Shown: positions 9,439 through 20,042 of the stretch, piece by piece | Layout: every line of letters starts with the position of its first letter | Position numbering within the stretch: position 1 is the first letter of the stretch | NCBI GenBank assembly: GCA_963723495.1 | Contig: CAVRQR010000015.1 | Coordinates: 186,001-250,000, forward strand | Length of the DNA stretch: 64,000 nucleotides | Reading direction: 5' to 3' | Source: Gp6-AA40 sp963723495 | Lineage (GTDB): Bacteria > Acidobacteriota > Vicinamibacteria > Vicinamibacterales > UBA2999 | Position numbers and translations under genes: made by a program | Notes under the pieces: generated by a model | Databases searched by the model: none | Told to the model about the DNA's origin: nothing | What the model saw: only the letters and a program-made list of their open reading frames with translations

Positions 9439-10770
9439 GTGAATTCGGCTCGAATCGTAACGATTGTCGCCCCCGCACTCATCGCCATTTTCATACTGAC
9501 TTCGACGCTCATGGCGCAAAGCGCTGACCTGTCCCGCTACTGGGCTCAGTGGCGCGGCCCGCATGCCTCAGGTGTATCGACGACTGCCAACCCGCCGCTC
9601 GAGTGGAGTGAGACCAAGAACGTCCGATGGAAGGTCCTGATTCCCGGCCGTGGCTCCGCCTCGCCCATCGTCTGGGGCGATCGAGTCTTCGTGCTGACGG
9701 CCGTTCCCGTGGGAGTGACCGGCGATGCCCAGCATGAACCACGTGGCTCGGTCACCCCGCGCGGGGTCCATCGCTTCATGGTGATGGCCATCGATCGGAA
9801 GACCGGGAAGACGATCTGGGAGCGTGTGGCGCGCGAACAGGAACCCCACGAGCAGTCACACGTGGACAACGGCACGTGGGCGTCCAGCTCTCCGATCACA
9901 GACGGCACTCACATCTATGCCTACTTCGAGTCGTTCGGTCTCTACGTGTACGACATGAACGGCAAGTTGATCTGGGAGAAGGACCTCGGCGACAAGCGGA
10001 TGCGGAACGAGTTCGGCGAAGGCTCGACCCCCGCACTTCACGGCAACACGCTGGTCATCGTCTGGGACCATCTCAACGGGCAGTCGTTCATCGTGGCGCT
10101 GGATAAGCGCGACGGCAAGGAGTTGTGGCGCGTGCCACGCAAGGAAATCGACACCTGGGCCACGCCTCTCGTCCTCGAGGTGAACGGGCGAGCGCAGGTG
10201 GTCGTTCCGGCGATGGAGCGGGTGCGCAGCTACGATCTGGCAACCGGCGAAGTGGTCTGGGAGAGCGACGGGTTGACGATGAACGCGATTCCGTCGCCGG
10301 TCTACAGCGACGGACTGCTGTTTCTGATGAGCGGTTTCCGCGGCAACGACCTCAAAGTCATCCGGGTGGCCGATGCCAAGGGCAATATCGACGGCACCAG
10401 CGCGATCGTCTGGACCCTGGACCGCGACACACCCTACGTTCCGTCGCCCGTGCTGGTGGACGGCGTGCTCTATTTTCTGAAGAGCAACTCGGGCATCCTG
10501 ACGGCAGTTGACGCCAAGACCGGTACGCCGCACTATCAGAATCAGCGGCTGGCCGATGTCCCGAATGTCTTCGCGTCTCCCGTCTCGGCGCGCGGCCGCA
10601 TCTACTTTCCTGGACGGGAAGGCACGACGCTTGTCATCAAGTCCGGTCCGACCTTCGAAGTCCTGGCGAAGAACACGCTCGACGACGGGTTCGACGCCTC
10701 CCCGGCGCTCGTGGACAATGAGATCTATCTGAGAGGTCAAAAATACCTCTATGCCATCGCACAACCGTAA
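9439..10770 (+). CDS. secreted PQQ-like beta-propeller protein (intact)
   Basis: An uninterrupted 443-residue paralogue of the divergent gene: signal peptide, YWAQWRGPHASGVSTTANPP near the mature N-terminus, then propeller blades (FMVMAIDRKTGKTIWERV, FIVALDKRDGKELWRVP, SYDLATGEVVWESDGL, VDNEIYLRGQKYLYAI). No heme or clear catalytic motif. A GAAAGGAGGG Shine-Dalgarno precedes the GTG at 9439. The next gene starts 20 bp inside its 3' end, which suggests coupled expression with the heme c/copper protein. Confidence 0.88.
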   Translation: MNSARIVTIVAPALIAIFILTSTLMAQSADLSRYWAQWRGPHASGVSTTANPPLEWSETKNVRWKVLIPGRGSASPIVWGDRVFVLTAVPVGVTGDAQHEPRGSVTPRGVHRFMVMAIDRKTGKTIWERVAREQEPHEQSHVDNGTWASSSPITDGTHIYAYFESFGLYVYDMNGKLIWEKDLGDKRMRNEFGEGSTPALHGNTLVIVWDHLNGQSFIVALDKRDGKELWRVPRKEIDTWATPLVLEVNGRAQVVVPAMERVRSYDLATGEVVWESDGLTMNAIPSPVYSDGLLFLMSGFRGNDLKVIRVADAKGNIDGTSAIVWTLDRDTPYVPSPVLVDGVLYFLKSNSGILTAVDAKTGTPHYQNQRLADVPNVFASPVSARGRIYFPGREGTTLVIKSGPTFEVLAKNTLDDGFDASPALVDNEIYLRGQKYLYAIAQP

Positions 10771-12062
10771 TCGCTGGTTCCTCCTCGTCTTTGCGGGTAC
10801 GCTCGTCTTCGTCGCTGCGATCGGGACTCGCCCACAGGCACAAGGCACGTCTCAGGCTGGCGACGTGCCTACGTTCACTCGCGACGTCGCGCCGATCCTC
10901 TACGCCAACTGCGTCGAGTGCCATCGTGCCGGCGAGATCGCACCGATGTCTCTCATCACCTATGCCGAGGTACGGCCCTGGGCCAAGGCGATCGTGCGGC
11001 AGGTCGAGAGCGGCGTGATGCCGCCATGGCATGCGGATGCGCCACACGGCACATTCCGTAACGAACGCGGCCTGACGGCAGCGCAGAAGGAAGTCCTCGA
11101 ACGATGGACGGCGGCGGGCGCGCCCGAAGGGAATCCCGCCGACCTCCCGCCGACGCCGACGTTCGCCGCAGGGTGGCGCATCGGTCAGCCGGACGCGATC
11201 TTCGAGATGCAGGAGGACTACGCCGTCCCGGCAAAGGGCACGGTCGAGTACGAGCACTTCTACATCCCGACCAACTTCACCGAGGAGAAGATGGCTGCAG
11301 GCGATCGAGGCACGGCCAGGGAATCGCCTGCTCGTGCATCACGTGCTCGTGTATTACGAGACACCGCCCGACGGTCCGCGCACGCCGCCCGTGCTACAGC
11401 CAAATCGGGAAGACAGCCGAATTGCCGAACGCCCGAGACAAGGCAATCGGCCGCCGCGCGAAGGCAATTTCGTCAGCCGGCTGCTCGCGACCTACGCACC
11501 CGGAACGAACCCACAGGTCTTTCCCGCGGGCACCGCACTTCGGCTGCCGCCCGGCGGCGTGCTGCATCTCCAGATGCACTACACCGCCAACGGAAAAGCC
11601 GGTACCGATCGGAGCAAGGTCGGGATGATCTTCGCGAAGGAGCCACCGGAGCAGGAGATTCGTGTCTCGCAGTTCCTCAACGGCCGGTTCACGATCCCGG
11701 CGGGTGCATCCAATCACGAGGTGAGCACCGACGCAACCTTTGCCCAGGATGCGACGCTCTGGGGACTCTTCCCGCACACCCACGTTCGTGGGAAACGATG
11801 GAGCTACCAGCTCGAACTGCCCGATGGCACGAGCCGGTCGATCCTGTCCGTGCCGCGCTACGACTTCAACTGGCAGACGTACTACATGTTCCAGCAGCCC
11901 ATGCAGATTCCCAAGGGCGCGCGCATTCGATCGACCGCGTGGTACGACAACTCCGCGGCGAATCGCTCGAATCCCGATCCTACGATTGACGTGAAGTGGG
12001 GCGATCAGACGTGGGAGGAGATGCAGTACACGGGGATCATGTACTCCGTTCCCCGCAAGTAG
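10751..12062 (+). CDS. cytochrome c / copper-monooxygenase-like fusion protein (one frameshift)
   Basis: Restored to 436 residues. Signal peptide, then a c-type heme site CVECH (Cys54-His58) inside FTRDVAPILYANCVECH, then a domain resembling copper type II, ascorbate-dependent monooxygenases (PHM/DBM fold): VHHVLVYY and LHLQMHYTANGK for one copper, FPHTHVRGKRW for the other, with possible methionine ligands near the C-terminus (EEMQYTGIMY). The frame breaks near 11291: dropping one A gives EEKWLQAIEARPGN and a continuous reading. Predicted periplasmic redox protein; substrate unknown. It overlaps the propeller gene by 20 bp. Confidence 0.8.
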
Positions 12063-12106
12063 ACTTTCGACTTACTTCTGAACTTTGACCTTCGACCTTT
12101 GAACTT
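12063..12106. repeat. short intergenic direct-repeat block
   Basis: The 44-bp gap between two convergent genes consists of iterated TTTGACC / TTCGACC / TTTGAAC words with a period of about 8-9 bp. No strong hairpin. It resembles the other word-repeat gaps in this window in style but uses its own word. Confidence 0.5.
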
Positions 12107-14175
12107 CTATTTGCGCGGTCCATAGTGTGGCACCGCCTGGCCCATCTCCAAGGCTCCCAAGTCCGGCGCCTTGCCCGCGAATCCTTCTGTTACCGTCGCA
12201 AGCGGTACACCACGATCGACGGCAGCCGAGGCCGGCTTGAGACGGAAGTCGAACTCCTCCGCCTTATAGAGCTTCTGCACAGAGGCGGTGTCCTGCGCGT
12301 CGAGTCGTCGCACGTTCACGAACACGTCATAGTCGACGGCGACGCTGTGGCGATCCTGCCCCGTTGCCGCGGCGTACTCGGTGAGCGAAGCGAACCTTCG
12401 CGTCTCGAGTTTTGCGCTGTGGCCGGGCCCGGTGAAATCGGATGCGACGCCCGCCGGTGGGGCGCTCCACTCGAACGCTGACTTCGCCCCGGGATTCACA
12501 CGAAAGCCGTTGTAGTCGGACGAGGTGTAGCTCGTGAACGTGTTGACGTTGAGGATCGCGGGCGCCGAGTTCTGACCGAGCATCAGGTTGTTGCGCCAAT
12601 GGATGTTCGACGCCGCCGCGACCGTGGTTTCCGAGAGGATCGTGTTGTTGTAGAAGAGCACGCCGGCCGCGCCGTTGGTCAATCGAGTCGAACCGGCCGG
12701 CAGGTTGTACGCGATGTTCCGGATCCAGTAGACCGGGCCCACCAAGCGTCGGCTGATTGCAGAACGCGTGCGACGGATGGTTGATCAGCATGTTCCGCAT
12801 GATGCGGATGTTGTGCATGCTGCCGTCGGCTTCGATCGGGTTGTCGTGCGAGTTGGTGATGTAGTTGTTGTAGAAGTCGATCGCGACCGGCCGGCGATCC
12901 CAGTACTCGCGTGTCGGGTACTTGGGGCCATCGATGATGTCAGGACCCGAAGCGAACGACCCGTCCGGGTTGCCGTAGGTTTCGACGTTGATGCCGTCGT
13001 GAAAGTCCGCGATGTAGTTGTAGGCCACGACGTGCCCTGGGCCGTACAACTTCACGGCGACATAGGACGCCATCTTCGGCGGGAAGATCTGTCCCTCGAC
13101 ACCGTTGAACTTCGTCCAGAAGTCACCCGCCCAGCCGATCAGGTGCTTCGGATCGTTTCTGCCGATGAAGGTGTTGTCCGCGATGTAGAACTGGCTCGAG
13201 CCGGCGTAGTTCGTGAAAATGCCGGCGCCCACGTTTTCGAAGCGGCTCTTCTTCACCGTCAGACCCTTGGCCCCGGCAATGAACTGCGTTCCGGCGGCAA
13301 TCGCCACCTCGGTGTTCCTGAACGTCAGCCCTTCGAAGTAGGTGTAGTCGGCGGCCTTCACGTCGAAGAGCGCGAAGTTCCCGTCGCCGTCGAAGACCAC
13401 CTCCCCGTCCCCAGCCGCCTTGATCGCGATCGGCATCTCGGGCGTGCCATCGGCGGTGAGGTAATACGTCCCATCGAGCGGCACGGTGCGATTGACGGTG
13501 GCGTTGTTGGTGTATTCGTAGCGGTTGTAGCGATACGTTCCCGGCGTGCACGAGGATCGTGTCCCCTGGGCGCACGCGCGGCCGGCCCGACGTCGCCCAG
13601 TCCGTGCCGGCGCACCAGTAGTTGTAGGCGCACATCAGTCCCTCGAACGACGGCTCGACCTTCTGTCCCTGGAAAACCCGTGGGGATAGACATGGAACAC
13701 ACGCCCGCCGGCGTAGGGCTGCGGCTCGGCACGTGTGCGCACGGTCACGATACGCTCGACTGGACCGCGAACGCCGTCCGGATCCGACATCACGAAGCGC
13801 GCCTCATAGGGCGTGTCAGGTTCGAGATCGAGGATGCTGCCGGCGAACATGTTCGGTGCGATCACGTCGACTCGCGACTCGGCGTAAATGCGCTCGCCCT
13901 GGAGGCGCAGACATCGGCAGTGCCGGCTTCCAGCTCGCTCGTCCCCGCCTTGCGATAGGACACCTGGACGACCGCATTGCGGTTGGTGTCGCCCTGGATG
14001 AACCACTCGAAGCCAAGGTTGATGAGCGTGGCCGGCTCGATCACCAGCTCGCCTGGCGTCACCATCTCCGGAGCGGCGCCGCCGGCGCTGCCGCCGGCGG
14101 GCCTTGTGCCTTCGTCAGCGCAACCGCACAGAAGACGCCACAGAGGAGCACACCCGGACGCAGTCGTCGATTCAT
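12107..14175 (-). CDS. secreted right-handed beta-helix protein with Fn3-like N-domain (about six frameshifts)
   Basis: Roughly 688 residues once restored. Signal peptide (MNRRLRPGVLLCGVFCAVAL), an Fn3-like region (LDLEPDTPYEARFVMSDPDG), the signature VEPSFEGLMCAYNYW, then RPRVRPGDTILVHAG opening a parallel beta-helix with Asn-rich rungs (YFEGLTFRNTEVAIAAG, DFYNNYITNSHDNPIEADG, GVLFYNNTILSETT). Such proteins often bind or cleave acidic polysaccharides; no catalytic residue set is certain. Breaks near 14095, 13910, 13690 (two), 13545 and 12742 sum to a multiple of three with the gene length. The start ATGA overlaps the stop of the gene before it. Confidence 0.75.
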
Positions 14176-15093
14176 GTGGACTTCCTCGCACGGCGATCGA
14201 GCAGGCGCCCTGTCAGCGTGGACTTCCCCGGCCGAAACTGCGAGGCCGCGGCGCGAACATAGGGACCGAAGCTGCCTGGTCGCGTATTCCGTGTAACCCA
14301 CCTGCTGGATCTCGCGCAACGTCTCCCGATACTGGTCGAGCAGCGCGGCCGCGAGCACCTGGCCCGTCTCGTGCGGCGCCTACGGCAGCGGACGTCCCGA
14401 GCCAGCGCGCACCCTGTGGCAGCGTCACGCACCGCGGAGAGCGCGAGCATCGACGATGTCTCGATACACCGACTTCTGCTGGCGCGCAGACTCCGCCTTC
14501 AGTTCGCTCCAGAGGCCGACCAGCGATTCCCCGGTTGGAAGCCGCTCGGGGGCAAGGCTTCGCGCTTCCTGCTTGATTGCGCGCCACTCCTCTCGCAGCG
14601 CCGGCACGTCGAGCGGAGGTGTGTTGATCGTCTGCGCGACGCGGGCCGACGTGCGCTCGAGCCCGTCGAGCATCTGATCGACGCTGGTGAAATCGGTATC
14701 AGCATCCAGCAAGCCCTGCTCTTTCAGCGACGTGGCAATCTCGGGAATGAGATGACGTCCGAGTCCGCAGACGTCCGCCAGCGCCGCAAGCACCCAAACC
14801 GGTGAAGCGCGAAATGCGATGACCCCAAGCGCTTCGACGGCGTTGCCCACGGTTCGGCGTGCCAGGAAATCGTCGGCCAGCTTCTCACCGGAGCTGTAGA
14901 CACCTTCGACCTCGCCAACCTGCTCGATGAGAAAGCGCAGCGTCGTCTCGACCAGGTTCTGGTAGAGGCGCGAGTGCCGCACCGACTGTGGCAGCGCGAC
15001 GTCTCCCACTTCGCGAGCCACACCGGCACCGAGTCCCACGACGGATCTCACCAGTCGCTCAGGTAGCGTCGCGAGGTACCTCTTCAGCGTCAT
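14172..15093 (-). CDS. helical cytoplasmic protein of unknown function (frameshifts near C-terminus)
   Basis: About 300 residues, mostly alpha-helical, without a signal peptide. It begins MTLKRYLATLPERLVRSVVG; later helices read VETTLRFLIEQVGEVEGVY and EEWRAIKQEARSLAPERLP. The last 90 residues cross at least three frames (14445 to 14250) and probably end in STLTGRLLDRRARKST. I do not recognise a family. It starts 8 bp after the carrier gene stops and its own stop overlaps the start of the beta-helix gene (ATGA), so it belongs to that operon. Confidence 0.6.
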
Positions 15094-15101
15094 GCGCAGA
15101 A

Positions 15102-16458
15102 TCACTGCAGCCCGATTGCCAGCGCGACGACCACGGCCACAGCGCCAAGCGCCACCAGCAGTGCGCACCAGGGCGCGGTAAAGCGCAGCCACTCTTCGTA
15201 TCTCACACCGGCTGTCGCCAGCACCGCCATCAGGGCACCGTTGGTCGGCGTGATCATGTCCGCCATCCCCGCACCGTACCTGGTACGCCAGCACGGCGAT
15301 TTGCCTCGACATCCCGAGCAGATCGGCCAGCGGCGCCATGATTGGCATCGTCAGCGCGGCCTGCCCGCTGACGCTCGGCACAGGAAAGTGAACGCCCATG
15401 TGCGCCACCATCATCGCCAGGGCGGCAAACGCGCGCGGAAGATCGGCGATCGGCGTGAACAGACCGTGCACGATGGTGTCGACGATGCGCCCATCCTCGA
15501 GCACGACGAAGATCGCGCGAGCCACGCCAACCACCACGGCGGCGAGGGCCATCTCACGAAAGCCCTCGGTGTACACCCGGGCCGTACCCGAAAGCCCCAG
15601 CTTGCCAATGAGGCCCACGACGACGCCCATCACGAAGAACAACGCCGTGAGATGGTTGAAATCCCATCCTTGCGAGAGGAGTCCCCATGCCAGCACCACG
15701 AACGTCACGGCCACGGTCACGAGGATGATCAAGTGGCGTGTCACGTGCTCCGTCGCGACCGGACTTCCCTCCTCCACGTCATTGGCCACGTGCACATCGC
15801 GCGTTCGACTGGCGTGTCTCATCGTCACGACGATCCAGATCGTGACGGCCAGCACCAGGAAGACGGTCCGAAAGGCCCAGCCTGAAAGCCTCGGCACGTC
15901 GGCGACCTGCTGTGCGATGACCACCTGAAAAGGATTGATCGGGCTGAACGAGGCGCCCACGAATGCGCTGCCAAGGCTCATCGCCACGGCGACGAGCGGC
16001 GTGAAACCGAGACGTCGCGCGAGCAGCGTGAGCACAGGAATGAGCGCGATGACCTCCTCCTGCATGTTCTCGACTACGCCGCCTGCCGCAAAGAACAGAC
16101 TGATCGCCGGGATCACGAGCAACCGGCGATGGCCAAGTCGACGGACCAGCCACGATACCCCGGTCGCCAACGCTCCTGTCCGATCGACCACCGTGAACGC
16201 GGCGGTTCCGAACAGAATCATGAAGACCACATCGGCGGCGTTGGCCATCCCTCGCGGGATCGCCACCATCGCATCGAACAACCCGACCGGGTTCGGATCG
16301 ACGCGCGCGTAGGTGCCCACCACGACGACCTGCCGGCCGGTCTGTGGATCTTCACGACGCTGGTACTCTCCCGCCGGCAGCACATAGCTGAGCCCAGCGG
16401 CCACCACGACGCACGCCACGAGCAGCGTCAGCGGATCGGGCACACGCAGCCACTTCAT
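15102..16458 (-). CDS. YfcC/DcuC-family carrier (one frameshift)
   Basis: Restored length 451 residues with about 12 membrane segments. It begins MKWLRVPDPLTLLVACVVVA, has VLPAGEYQR after the first helix, VENMQEEVIALIPVL and GSAFVGASFSPINPFQ mid-protein, and GAGMADMITPTNGALMAVL in the last third, all typical of the C4-dicarboxylate anaerobic carrier / YfcC superfamily. The frame breaks near 15282 (CAGGTA; CAGTA restores YQYGAGMADM). Substrates in the family are dicarboxylates or basic amino acids; not decided here. The start codon overlaps the sulfotransferase stop by 4 bp (ATGA). Confidence 0.82.
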
Positions 16459-17498
16459 GGCGACGGGGAGTCAGACGACGCGACGTCGCAGAACTCGTCG
16501 TAGGGAAAATCAGAGCCAAGAGACAGCAGCTCCGCCTTGCAGTGTGCGTCGATTTCGCGCTGTCGCGCGGGGGTCAGCAGCTCGGACGAGCCGCCCTGCC
16601 TCCCTTTCCGGATCATCGAGCCCGCGTCCTGCCACGGAATCATCTTCCCCATGTGGAACTTGTGGTCGATGCTCTTCATGTACTCGAACGACGACAGCCG
16701 CATCACGTCGTCGATGAGCGTGTCCGAGGCATTGATACCGAGGAAACTGGCCACTTCTTTGACCGCAACGCGCAGGTCTCTCTTCATCGCCTTGAACGAA
16801 AGCACGAGCACATTCGGCCGGTGTCGCACGGCCCAGTATCCAGCGGCGTTGGGCGCCCAGGAGCCGGTCACCATGAAGTGCTTCGACAGAAAGAGGCGAT
16901 ACCACGTGTCCACCTTCGGCATCGCCGCGCCGTAGAGGCCGTCCCTGAGGAAGAAGTAACTCGAGACGAACACGTCTTTCGGGTCGCGAATGACGGCGAT
17001 GTACCGTGCCTCGGGCGAGTACGGAATCAGGTCCCAGTTGAAGTGGGTCTTGATGACACGCTTCCGTTCAGGAGCCGACTCCCAGTCCGTCGCCTGATCG
17101 AGAGGAATCGCATAACGCCGCATGAACCCGGGCATCGTCTCGACGTCGGGCCACGGCACGACGTCGTGAATGTGATCGTAGCCGCCCTTGCCATGATGAA
17201 TGAGCTGATAGGCGATCTGGAGCATCCAGTTCGTACCGCTCTTCGGGTACGTCATCACGATTACGTCATGCGGGCCTGGGGCATAGCGGCAGAACGGGTT
17301 CGCCTGCGCCCGGCGGAGGTTCTGCGCGGCCATCAAGGACAACAGTTTCTCGGCGCTACCGGTAAGCTCCAACCCGCGAAGCACCGGTCGCATGAGCCCG
17401 TTCATCGCGAGCGCCACAAACCACCGCACGGCCAACCCTGGCGGCTGGTGACGGAATCTGGTGGTACGAGTGGGGTCGAGAGTCGTCGTGTAGCTCAT
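16455..17498 (-). CDS. PAPS-dependent sulfotransferase
   Basis: An intact protein of 347 residues of the cytosolic-type sulfotransferase fold. The 5'-phosphosulfate loop YPKSGTNWMLQI and the 3'-phosphate strand RDPKDVFVSSYFFLR are present, and RKGRQGGS near the C-terminus corresponds to the RKGxxG cofactor motif. It should transfer sulfate from PAPS to a hydroxyl or amine of an unknown acceptor. The start is taken at ATG 17498 (MSYTTTLD); an upstream in-frame start at 17513 is possible. It is the first gene of the minus-strand operon that continues with the YfcC-type carrier and a secreted beta-helix protein. Confidence 0.87.
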   Translation of the reverse strand: MSYTTTLDPTRTTRFRHQPPGLAVRWFVALAMNGLMRPVLRGLELTGSAEKLLSLMAAQNLRRAQANPFCRYAPGPHDVIVMTYPKSGTNWMLQIAYQLIHHGKGGYDHIHDVVPWPDVETMPGFMRRYAIPLDQATDWESAPERKRVIKTHFNWDLIPYSPEARYIAVIRDPKDVFVSSYFFLRDGLYGAAMPKVDTWYRLFLSKHFMVTGSWAPNAAGYWAVRHRPNVLVLSFKAMKRDLRVAVKEVASFLGINASDTLIDDVMRLSSFEYMKSIDHKFHMGKMIPWQDAGSMIRKGRQGGSSELLTPARQREIDAHCKAELLSLGSDFPYDEFCDVASSDSPSP

Positions 17499-17551
17499 GT
17501 TCGACCTGTGCAAAGATACCCTGAACCTCCGCTTCCTGAACGAGGGTGGCC

Positions 17552-18566
17552 ATGAAGAGACCCGTTACCCGTATCGCGGTCGTCATCCTCTGCCTGATGG
17601 CCGCCCCGAGTGCCATCGCACAGGACACCGTGCGCCGGACCCCGTGGGGCGACCCTGATCTCGAAGGGATCTGGACGAACGCCACCCTGACGCCGCTCCA
17701 GCGTCCTCCGGAACTCGCCGGCAAGGAGTTCTTCACTGCGGAGGAGGCGGCGCAGTTTCGCCGCACACGGATCGAGCAGACCAACGCCGATCGTCCACTG
17801 CCAGCCCGGCCAGGTCGGCGCCTACAACGACGCCTTCTTCGAGCGTGGGACGAGCCTCGTCCGCAGTCGGCGAACCTCGCTCGTTGTCGATCCGCCTGAC
17901 GGACGAATTCCAGACGCTGACGCCGGAGGCGCAGAAGAAGGTGGAGGCGCGCCAGAAGCGTGAGATCGGCGAGCCCGGCCGACGGTCCGGAAGATCGCTG
18001 GCTCACCGAGCGATGCATCCTCTTCGGTGCAACGGTGCCGATGCTGCCCGAACCCTACAACAACAACTACCGGATCATTCAGAGCCCCGGCTACGTGACG
18101 ATCCTCGTCGAGATGAATCATGACGTGCGGATCATTCCCCTCGACGGACGGCCGCCTCTGGCCGCAGGCGTCCAGCAGTGGATCGGCGACTCACGTGGAC
18201 GATGGGACGGGGCCACGCTCGTCGTCGAAACGGCGAACCTGAAATTCAACCATCAGAGCCGGTTTGGTGTGGGCTATCTGAATGGGTTGAGCGATGAGCG
18301 CCTGAAGGTCGATCGAGCGATTCTCCATGAGCGACGCGAACACGCTGATCTACCGCGCCACGGTTGAGGATCCCACGGTCTTCGTCCGACCGTGGACCGT
18401 TGAGTTGTCGATGGCGCGCGCGGCCGGACCGCTCTACGAGGTCGCCTGCCACGAAGGCAACTACGGGATGTCCAACATCCTTTCGGGACACCGGGCGGAG
18501 GAGCGGCAGCCTGCGTCGTTAGCTCTTCTGTTTTGGAAGAATCGGTTCTCCGTCTTGCAAGACTGA
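17552..18566 (+). CDS. secreted acidobacterial protein with WGDPDLEGIW motif (four frameshifts)
   Basis: Restored to about 336 residues. Signal peptide (MKRPVTRIAVVILCLMAAPS), then RRTPWGDPDLEGIWTNATLT, which opens a widespread but uncharacterised acidobacterial secreted family. Later landmarks are ERCILFGATVPMLPEPYNNN, SRGRWDGATLVVETANL and YEVACHEGNYGMSNILSGHR. Removing one base near 17803, 17925, 17975 and 18322 gives a single frame. The exact C-terminus after AEER is uncertain. A second member of the same broad family is at 38427-39362. Confidence 0.65.
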
Positions 18567-18646
18567 CAAGGACATAGTCTGCCTCATTCGGCGTCATTCA
18601 GCGGAGTTCCGGCCCATCATTCGCGACTGCCTCACTGGTCAGCCTC

Positions 18647-19009
18647 TTGCAGACGGCGCGCTGCGGCAGGACTGCTTTCGGAAAGACACCTGCCGCACAG
18701 CCTGCGAGGCGACATCGTGTCAATCGCCACGCGACCCAATCCGACGGCGCCCGCCGGGTTCGTGATTGGGTCCAACTCATTCGCCAGCAGTTCCAGGAGA
18801 CGCCGCAGCTGTGCGTCACCGCGGAACAGGCCAGCAGGCTGTGGGGACTGGAAGCGGCCGAGCTAGAAGCGGTCCTCTCGGCCTTTGTCGATGCCCACCT
18901 CCTGAACCGCAACCGGGGCGGGGCTTATCACGCTCCGCCTCGACCCTGCCCCTGCTTCCAATGGCCCGGCTGTCTGAGACGCCAATCGCGTCACTCTTTC
19001 CTGGGCTGA
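18647..19009 (+). CDS. small helix-turn-helix-like protein
   Basis: About 120 residues as read from a TTG at 18647, but the true start is probably later because the first 35 residues are Arg/Ala-rich noise. The credible core is VRDWVQLIRQQFQETPQ followed by LCVTAEQASRLWGLEAAELE and VLSAFVDAHLLNRNRGGAY, the shape of a short winged-helix domain seen in hypothetical proteins of related bacteria. It may be a DNA-binding regulator; no partner is evident. It converges with the lipid kinase gene. Confidence 0.5.
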   Translation: MQTARCGRTAFGKTPAAQPARRHRVNRHATQSDGARRVRDWVQLIRQQFQETPQLCVTAEQASRLWGLEAAELEAVLSAFVDAHLLNRNRGGAYHAPPRPCPCFQWPGCLRRQSRHSFLG

Positions 19010-19052
19010 GATCCTTCGACGCCGGACCCTACGGTTGATCGCACAGGCGTGA

Positions 19053-19927
19053 TCAGTTAACCAACACTTCGACTGCCTCGGCCTCGATATGAATTGATAA
19101 GGCTCCAGGAATCGCGGAGCGCACGAGTTCATCATCGACGTGCGTGTCGCCCGGCCCATGCAACATCGATGTGCCGTGCGCGCCGCGTAGGAAGCGAAAG
19201 ACGGCTGTCTCGCCCTTCGAGGCGGATCGTGGAGATAGCGCGCGAGTTCATCGCGCTGTTCCTCTCCTGCGGTGACGACATCGAAGTACCCGTCAGACGG
19301 GTCGGCGTCTTCAGAGAGCACGATGTTGGGGCCCACGGATCGGATATTGAGAACCTCCGCGAGGATGAACTCGCCTGTGATCGGTTCACCGTCCAGGCGC
19401 AGCGTCCAGCGGCGCGGCTCGAAGGTCGACAGGACCTCGCGATAGCGATCGAGCGCGCTGGAGAGACTCGACGTCACATCATTGCCCGTCAGCGGCACCT
19501 CGTCTGTCGACACGAGGCAGGCGGGGACAAGGCCCACTCCAACGGCCTCCAGGAAGCGACGCTCTCCCGATGCCCCTCGGACCACGCCAACATCAACGCA
19601 ACGGCGGCTCGCGGTGGTCCAGCCCGCCACCAGCTCTTCGCACGACGCATCTCCCTGGAGTGACTTGGCAATGTTGTTGGCCGTCCCGAGTGGCAGAATC
19701 GCCAGCGGTACCGGGCGTCCCGAGAGCAGGCGAGCTGCAGCGGACACCGTGCCGTCACCCCCGGCTGCCACGAGGAGCTCGGTGCGCTCGTCGAGCAACT
19801 CCGCAATCGCCGCCTCGCGGTCGAAGACGCGCACGACCTCATGACCGGCAGCCTCGATGAGTTCCTTGACCCAGGAGTGCGACACGCTGTCCCCTGCTCT
19901 GTGATTGTGGAAGAGTGATACGCGCAT
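19053..19927 (-). CDS. diacylglycerol-kinase-family lipid kinase (two frameshifts)
   Basis: 290 residues after restoring two bases near 19215-19224. The DAGK catalytic motifs are clear: AAGGDGTVSAAARLL (nucleotide-binding GGDGT) and ILPLGTANNIAKSLQGD. The C-terminal lobe reads SVGPNIVLSEDADPSDGYFD, then DRLEGETAVFRFLRGAHG and ends VEVLVN. Both breaks are one extra base in short runs (CC and GGG). The family phosphorylates diacylglycerol, sphingoid or other lipids with ATP at the membrane; the substrate is not predictable. It is divergent from surE. Confidence 0.82.
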
Positions 19928-20042
19928 CTGAACCGTCGTGATTAAGGGTGGATTCAGGATTCAAGAGTCGGACCGTGCGGCCGGGCTCAGCGTGCCCGTG
20001 CCGGCCGCGTACAGGTGGCCATCTGCTTGCACGACGCGCCAC

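Noticed and set aside
9439..10770. True quinoprotein alcohol dehydrogenase
   Set aside because: Propeller blades match, but the known catalytic and disulfide motifs of PQQ dehydrogenases are not seen.
14425..16458. 677-codon frame joining a DcuC-type carrier to a helical C-terminal domain
   Set aside because: The fusion exists only because of one extra base at about 15282. Corrected, the carrier stops at 15102 and the helical protein starts at 15093.
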